The notes beneath the pieces are model-generated. The model was not told the DNA's origin. It did no database searches and worked only from the letters and a program-made list of their open reading frames with translations. The translations under genes and the position numbers were made by a program. Positions 46,750 to 52,442 of a stretch of DNA of 52,442 bases are shown here, piece after piece. The stretch is from Chromera velia. Taxonomy: Eukaryota > Sar > Chromeraceae. Each line of letters opens with the position of its first letter. Position 1 is the first letter of the stretch. Where the stretch lies: positions 1 through 52,442 of the forward strand of contig JAHBMJ010000044.1 of NCBI GenBank assembly GCA_018398765.1. Direction: 5' to 3'.

Positions 46750-49700
46750 AACACCCCGGCAACACTCTCAGGATTGGGGCTTTTCAGCATGCCGAATGAT
46801 CCAAAGCCCCTCTGGCGATGGCTGTAAAGCTTCGCAGACTGTGCAAAACGGGGGGAAAAGCTAGAAGGGAGGGGGTGCAATCCTTGGGCAAAGACCTGCA
46901 AAGACCCTGCCTCACCTTTTTTATTAAAAACTCAAGAAATGCCCCAAATTTAGTTATGGACAGCCCAGTGTGTTGGGCAAAATTCCTTGTTCTTGTCATT
47001 TTGATGGTTTGGAGGGTGGGCGCCTTGCTATTGAGAGGTTCGAACAGGACATAACAGGACTAATCACTGATGGAAGTGCACAAGAGGGAGCTAAGGATGC
47101 ACGTGATTGCCTACAACAGGCAAGTCGTTTCGGCCCCTTTGTTGCTAAACCCTCCTCCAGCTACAGCCGCTGCACAGTAGGAAGACCAGCAGGAGGAAAA
47201 GGATGACATTCCCCCGAGCCTTTGCGACTCGGCGTCTGAGGTGAGCTCTGATGAAGATGGAGATGATGTGGAGAGAAGAAGAAAGGGGGGGAAGAAAGAA
47301 TGGGCAAAGCATGAAAAGAAGGGGAGGAGGAAGAGGAAGGGAGACCCTTCTCTAGCTGTAGCTGCTGCTACTGCGGCTGCTGCACACAAGAAAGAGAATG
47401 GCATGCCGGGCCTTTGGGACTCGGAGGACGAGGCGAGCTCTGACTCGGAGGACAAGGCGAGCTCTGATGAAAATGAAGTGGAGATCGTCAGTGAGGTCCG
47501 ACGAGCTGAGGAACACCCACCGGCTGGCTGCGTCCTCAACGCTGAGCCAAAAGAGAGGGCGTGGCCTGGAGTGCTAGCTTTCCAAGAGGCGTTTGTGCAG
47601 CGGCAACTGAGCCAGAGGCAGGCCAAACTCCATTCGGTATCATTCGGTCGGAGGATGGCTTCGCCCCGAGGATGAGCAACGCCCTCTGCATCATGTGCCG
47701 GACGTAAGTATCTTCAGCTCTGTTTGTTCAAGTGTTTTCTTTGTCCCCTCCTTTATTTTTTCTCTCCCCCCCCCCTCCTCTGCCTCCTTGCTTGCCCTTC
47801 CCTTGCACCTGTTTTCTTTTCTTCTCCCTTGTCTTCTTCTCTTTCCCCGCTTTATCCGTGCAGCCGACTGACTACTATACAAAAGGCGTGTACGTATGCA
47901 ATCCGGCACATGACAAGCGACTCTGCCATCACTTGCCTGACGGGTGTGTGACTTGTGGTGACTGTGGGGGGAGAATGTCCAAGAGAGGAAACGTCCCCGG
48001 CAATCCATTCCGGCGTGTGATTGGACCTTCAAACGATTTCTACGTCATAGGAGTCGTGTACTCTTGTGACAATCAGAACTGCAGGAAATTCTGCACAGGG
48101 GTGCATTCAACATCGCACAGATTCGTCTGCAGCCTCCCAGAGCCTGTCCAACGTCTTCTGCCTTTTGCAGTTATACAAAAAGAACGAATCGACACTTTGG
48201 TCTCCACGGAGGCCCTGGCAGACCTCCAGCGGACAGCAGCGGTCAGCCCGCCCTTCCTTCTCCCTTTCTTTTCATGCTTCCCCCCTAGGCTTCCCCCATT
48301 CTTTCTTCCCCCCTTTTCTTCTTCTTCCACCTCCCTCCTCATTTTTTCTTGCCTCATGTTTTTTCATTCACCTTCTTCCCCCTTTTCTTTCCCCCCCGGC
48401 CCCATCCCCCCCCTCTTCTTTCTGACCCTTCTTTCCTTTTTCTTCTCTGCAGGCAACAGGCATGCCCGTCACTGAACTCGTTCGTAGGTGGGACCACCAG
48501 AGAAAGCAAGAGTTCCTCTCGAAGTCCGTCGAGTACTTTCTGGATGTGCAGGCTTACAAAAAGTCTCTACCATGCTTAATGAGTCAAAACCAGAATAGAG
48601 AGGTACGTAGACGTGCTGGTTAATCCATATTTTCTTCTGCTTTTTTCTCAGCTCCTTCTTCATTTTTTCTGTCAAGCATCTTTCTATTAATTCCCTTCCA
48701 CAAATTCCCCCCTCTTCGGAATCCCACTACTCTTCCCCCTTACAGTTTTTCTTCCACCACTCCTTGGAGCTTCTTTTACATATTTTATGAATCTTTCCTC
48801 CTCTTCTTCTTCTTTGTTTTTATCTTACAGTTTCCTTCTTTTGGGTCAGAAGAGGACCTTCTCGGCTACGGATGCACGAAGATCAATTCCGAGACCCTCC
48901 GCAAACTGTTTCTTGCAGATTTCGCCGAGCGTGAGCGGTACGCACTTGCTCTACTGTCGAAAAACTGTGGACAGTACCTCCGCTACGACCACACATTCAT
49001 TCCTGAAGCCAAAAAGACAGCAGGGACATCCTGTGTCTGGACGCTGATGAACGAGGACAAGATGATTGTCTTTCTCTTTCTCTCTTTCTTCCCCCTCAAA
49101 GTTTAATCAATTTTGTGTTCCCTAGTGTGTTCCCCCTTTTTTTCCCTCTTATTTTTTCTTCCCTCTTTTAATATGTGTGACCTTTCCCCTTCTTTCGAAT
49201 GACCATCTGCAGGTGATTTCGAAAGCCAACATGGAGAGAGAGAGAATCGAGAATAAGAAAAAAATTTGGGCTGTTGAGTACCTTTACACTCGTTCACAGG
49301 AAATTGTGGACAAAGCAAAGGAGGAACTGAACGAGAGTGAAGAGGTGAGTGATTGTGAGTAATAGAAAAAACATTTTTCATCCCTAGTTTCATTTTCCCC
49401 CCCCTTTACATCAAATTTTCTATCCTTCTCTCTTTTTCTTTCTTTCTTTCTTTCTTTCTTTCTTTTTTTCTTTCTTGTCCTTCTCCCCTCTCACTCTTTT
49501 CTTCTTCCTCCTCCCTGTCTCTTTTACCGATGGCACCTTATGTGAAAATTTGTATACACGTTCTTTAATATGCAGGTGCTGCGAGCAGTTGAGCGTCTGA
49601 GTCGACAAATAGCGTTGTGCCAGTCTGAAGAAGAGAACAGCCAGTCTGAGGAGGGGATTGAGGAAATTGTTAAGATTGCTCAAAGAGACGGCAGTCAGCC

Positions 49701-51174
49701 TGAGGATGATATTGCAGAGCCGGAGAATGGTGACGCGCTTTACCTCTCTGCGGTCGACATCGTCGCAGAGACATGGGAGGATGAGATGGCTGACATCGAA
49801 TCTTCCTCTGCTCCCCTCAATCCATCTGATATTCCAGAGATCCCTCGGTCAGCCACTGACTGCTTTGAATTCTCTCCTAACGTTTCTCTCCCTTTGTTTT
49901 TTTCCCCTCCGTTTTTTCTTTTAGTTTTTTTTTTCCGCGTTTGTTTCTTTTCCTTCACTTTTCTTTTTCCCCCCCTCTTTTCCCCCCCCGTGATGCTTTC
50001 TTCCCCCCCCCTTTTTTTTTTAGTTTGTTTTTCCTCGTTTGTCTCTTTTCCTTCACTTTTCTTTCCCTCCCCTCTTTTCCCGCCTTCTTTCCCCCCCCCT
50101 GGCATGCTCTCTTTCCCCCCCTTCTCTTTCTTTCTTCCCCCCTCCTTTTTTTTTTTCGCTTTTTTCTGCTCTCTTCCCCTTCCTTTCTATCTCGCCCCCT
50201 GGAAGCCCCTTGTTTTCTCTCCGTTTCTCTCTCCTCCCTTATCCCCCTTTTAAATAACGCTGGGCAGCGCACAAGGCTCCTGCAGGCTGCAAAGCCAAGG
50301 GAGTGGGGAGATGATATAAAGAAATTCGTCCGGGAGCAGGCGGAGCTTCACAAGAGGGATCTGAAGAAGATCTTCATTGCGCTGGAGAAGAAAAGACTTC
50401 AGTCAGTCAATCTTTAAATTTTCACCGTTTCTTTTGCCCTGTTTATTCTTCTTTCTTTTTTTAATTCCTTCTTGTTTCTTTCTCCCCTTTTTGATTCCTT
50501 TCCCCCCCTTTTTCCCCCTTTTATCTGAAAGTAATTTATCTCTTTCTCCCTTGTTCTTTCTTGCAGACAACAGAGAGAGGATGACAGACGCCCAGGCGAT
50601 CAAGTTAACCTCACGTACGTACATCAAGGAATTTTTGGACGCTGAGGACTCGAGGGCCGGAACTCAATCGGCTATGACATCGAGCTCAATCCACGCCAAC
50701 GCACTTGCAGAGAACCACCTCCCTTCGAATGTGGCACCTAGGGGAAATCAAAAGTACGAGCGAGCGCAGATCAGACTGAGCAGTGCCGAAGATGCCCCTG
50801 GCCCGGAGAGCTATGACTTTGGCACCTCTGCGCTGCAGGCATACATTGAGACGGCCAAAGAGATAAGAAAAAAAGTGCTAGCAGGCACCCTTATCCAGCC
50901 AAAAACTCGTTTCAACCTACAGAAGGGAAAGGATATTAGGGTATACTTTTGTCATACTGTAGCGCCTGATGGAAAAGAATGCGGACTTGAGAAGACGCCT
51001 TCGACGCATCCGAAATTTGAGTCCTTCATATGGTATCCGATTGCACATCCCGACCATGCTGCGTGGATGCGTTCCGAGATGGAAGCAAAGAAGACAGCTG
51101 CTGTAAAGCAAAAAGAGGAGCAACAGCTGCGGGGAGTGCTTCTGGTGGCCAGAGGCTGGGGGGCAGGTTTATGA
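46750..51174 (+). CDS. Zinc-ribbon, transposase-like multi-exon gene, possibly decayed
   Basis: Exons I can place: about 47190-47703 (acidic/Lys-rich, GLWDSEDEASSDSEDKASSD), 47864-48241, 48453-48602, 48831-49067, 49213-49344, 49576-about 49881, 50268-about 50401 and about 50567-51174 (TGA). Exons 47864 to 49344 join in phase 0. Exon 2 has CVTCGDCGG then YVIGVVYSCDNQNCRKFC, a four-Cys zinc ribbon. Exon 4 has LRYDHTFIPEAKK and SCVWTLMNEDKM, typical of the first catalytic region of a transposase-like family I associate with alveolate and algal genomes (DUF6729/KDZ-like, from memory). Frame breaks: the stretch QTPFGIIRSEDGFAPRMSNA near 47620-47700 lies one frame away from what precedes it and does not splice in phase to exon 2. 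A possible upstream piece lies at 46748-47100. Later exons are acidic and coiled-coil-like. I cannot say whether it is expressed. Confidence 0.6.
47864..49067 (+). CDS. Core exons of the transposase-like gene
   Basis: Three exons (47864-48241, 48453-48602, 48831-49067) that splice in phase 0 with GTCAGC, GTACGT and GTCTTT donors. Order: TKGVYVCNPAHDKRLCHHLP, zinc ribbon CGDCGG/C-x4-C, SNDFYVIGVVY, then LVRRWDHQRKQEFLSKSVEY, then DFAERERYALALLSKNCGQ, YLRYDHTF and WTLMNED. This is the best-preserved part of the gene. The Asp of DHTF may be a catalytic residue; no second or third acidic residue of a DDE triad is identified. Confidence 0.7.
49870..50260 (+). other. Polypyrimidine intron
   Basis: Almost entirely C and T on the coding strand, between an acidic exon and a coiled-coil-like exon, ending in a GGGCAG acceptor. 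Other introns of this gene (47704-47863, 48242-48452, 49068-49212, 50402-50566) have the same bias. Confidence 0.8.
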
Positions 51175-51414
51175 TAGTTGTGTTGCAATAACACAATCGC
51201 AAGTGTTTTTTATGCATGCATTCTGCTTATGGCTTGCACAGATCTTTCAATCGGAGGAATATAAGAGACTGTGTGTAGATAAACATCATTTAAAATTTAA
51301 AGATGCCATCTTATATCTAATGATTTAAAGTTGTACGTTCTCATTATGAAATGGTAGCGCCGCAGGCAATTTTTTTTTTTTAATCAGTTTTTTGCATCAA
51401 TAAGATGCGATCTC

Positions 51415-51915
51415 GATAAAATGTTTAGTGATGGAGATGGGATCTTGATAAAATCTTCAGTAATGGAGATGGGATCTTGATAAAATCTTTAGCAATGGAG
51501 ATGGGATCTTGATAAAATCTTTAGTGATAGAGATGGGATCTTGATAAAATCTTTAGTGATGGAGATGGGATCTTGATGAAATCTTATTAAGTGATGAAGA
51601 TGGGATCTTGATGAAATCTGTAGGGTAGCCCATAGAGATGGGATCTTAGTGAAATCTTCAGTAATGAAGATGGGATCTTAATTAAATGTTTAGTGATCAT
51701 CTAAGTGATGGAGATGGGATCTTGATGAAATCTTTAGTGATGGAGATGCGATCTTGATAAAATCTTTAGTGATGGAGATAGGATCTTAATGAAATCTTTA
51801 GTCATGGAGATGGGATCTTAGTGAAATCTTTAGTGATAGAAATGGGATCTTGATAAAATCTCAAGTGATGAAGATGGGATCTTCATGCAGAAATTTAGTG
51901 ATAGAGATGGGATCT
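51415..51915. repeat. 32-bp minisatellite, about 15 units
   Basis: Unit GATGGAGATGGGATCTTGAT followed by AAAATCTTTAGT, repeated with point changes and a few insertions. Not coding. It begins about 240 bp after the stop of the transposase-like gene. Confidence 0.95.
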
Positions 51916-52442
51916 TTCGGAGCGCGCACTAAAAAAGTATGCGCTACGTGCGCGCTTTTTCCCCCTTTTTAGTATATTTTCTTCCCCCGGCCCTACCTAG
52001 GCCAGTTTCTTCCTAATCTACCCTAATCTATTTTGTAAGTGCCCCCCGCTTCACTTTCCAGGGCCACACTGCGTGCACGCGTGGGCTGGGGTATTTCTGT
52101 TTTGTAAGTGCTCCCCGCTTCGCTTTCCGGGGCCACACTGCACGTGCTGCATGCGTACGCGTGGGCTGGGGTATTTCTGTTTTGTGTGCCCCCCGCTTCG
52201 CTTTCCGGGGCCACTTCAATCTTACGCGCGTCCCGGCCCCAGATCGGCCCCATGCAGCTGCATGCCGGCTCCATGCATGTATATATGCATGCATGCATGC
52301 ATGCATGTGGGTTATCATGCAAGTCCCCCTTCTCTCCATCTGCTGAGTAACAGCCTGAGTTGTCGTTCGATCCGACTGGCCGATCTGTTTGGGAACACTA
52401 TTCACTTTTCAGTGTACCGAAATTGTGACAGTGAACTTGGTT
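51916..52442. repeat. GC-rich repeat near right edge, no gene
   Basis: Three near-copies of a block with 'GTGCCCCCCGCTTC', 'CTTTCC(A/G)GGGCCAC' and 'GTGGGCTGGGGTATTTCTG' at about 52036, 52107 and 52186, followed by a (GCAT)n run near 52286-52305. A related 'GGGCTGGGGTATTT' occurs at 46432. A short GCGCGC hairpin-like stretch lies near 51922-51956. Confidence 0.8.

Noticed and set aside
47111-47626. 171-codon minus-strand Ser-rich ORF
   Set aside because: Mirror of the acidic/Lys-rich plus-strand exon; low complexity only.
1-52442. tRNA and rRNA genes
   Set aside because: No cloverleaf with conserved arms and no rRNA-like conserved block was noticed by eye; a covariance-model scan would be decisive.

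Overview
This is nuclear DNA of a protist, not a prokaryote. Genes are split by many short introns with GT...AG ends and C/T-rich tracts before TGCAG. There are long di- and tetranucleotide repeats, an LTR retrotransposon and scattered assembly gaps at C homopolymers. The extracellular domain mix (GCC2/GCC3-type Cys-rich, EGF, discoidin, NHL), the Ty1/copia element and a zinc-ribbon transposase-like family suggest an alveolate of the chromerid type. Chromera velia is my best guess, but the species is inferred from style, not proven.

Layout. Positions 1-32212, minus strand: one very large gene runs off the left edge. By matching splice sites and codon phase I join 55 exons (about 13.3 kb of coding sequence, about 4,400 residues, both ends missing). 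From the N-terminal side the protein carries two discoidin-like domains, two EGF modules, long arrays of Cys/Trp-rich modules with a recurrent 'K-x-CWC' motif, three copies of a 'GLxLC...CC' module, an NHL/beta-propeller-like stretch, a He_PIG-like Ig fold and several GCC2/GCC3-type Cys-rich segments. It looks like a secreted or surface multi-domain protein. Its introns hold most of the microsatellites.

Positions 32213-34776: no convincing gene; the right part is AT-rich. Positions 34777-36262, minus: a two-exon gene for a C2H2 zinc-finger plus ankyrin-repeat protein. Positions 36263-37260: gene-free. Positions 37261-37946: tandem units of a roughly 200-bp repeat around an assembly gap.

Positions 37947-46304, minus: a Ty1/copia LTR retrotransposon with 539-bp LTRs, gag with zinc knuckle, protease, integrase, reverse transcriptase and RNase H. 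It is dead: seven in-frame stops, one frameshift, and an interruption of about 2 kb made of TG/TATG microsatellite plus AT-rich DNA. LTR differences are almost all transitions, and each stop is one C-to-T change from a sense codon.

Positions about 46750-51174, plus: a multi-exon gene for a zinc-ribbon, transposase-like protein with likely frame breaks. Positions 51175-52442: a 32-bp minisatellite and a further GC-rich repeat, no gene seen.
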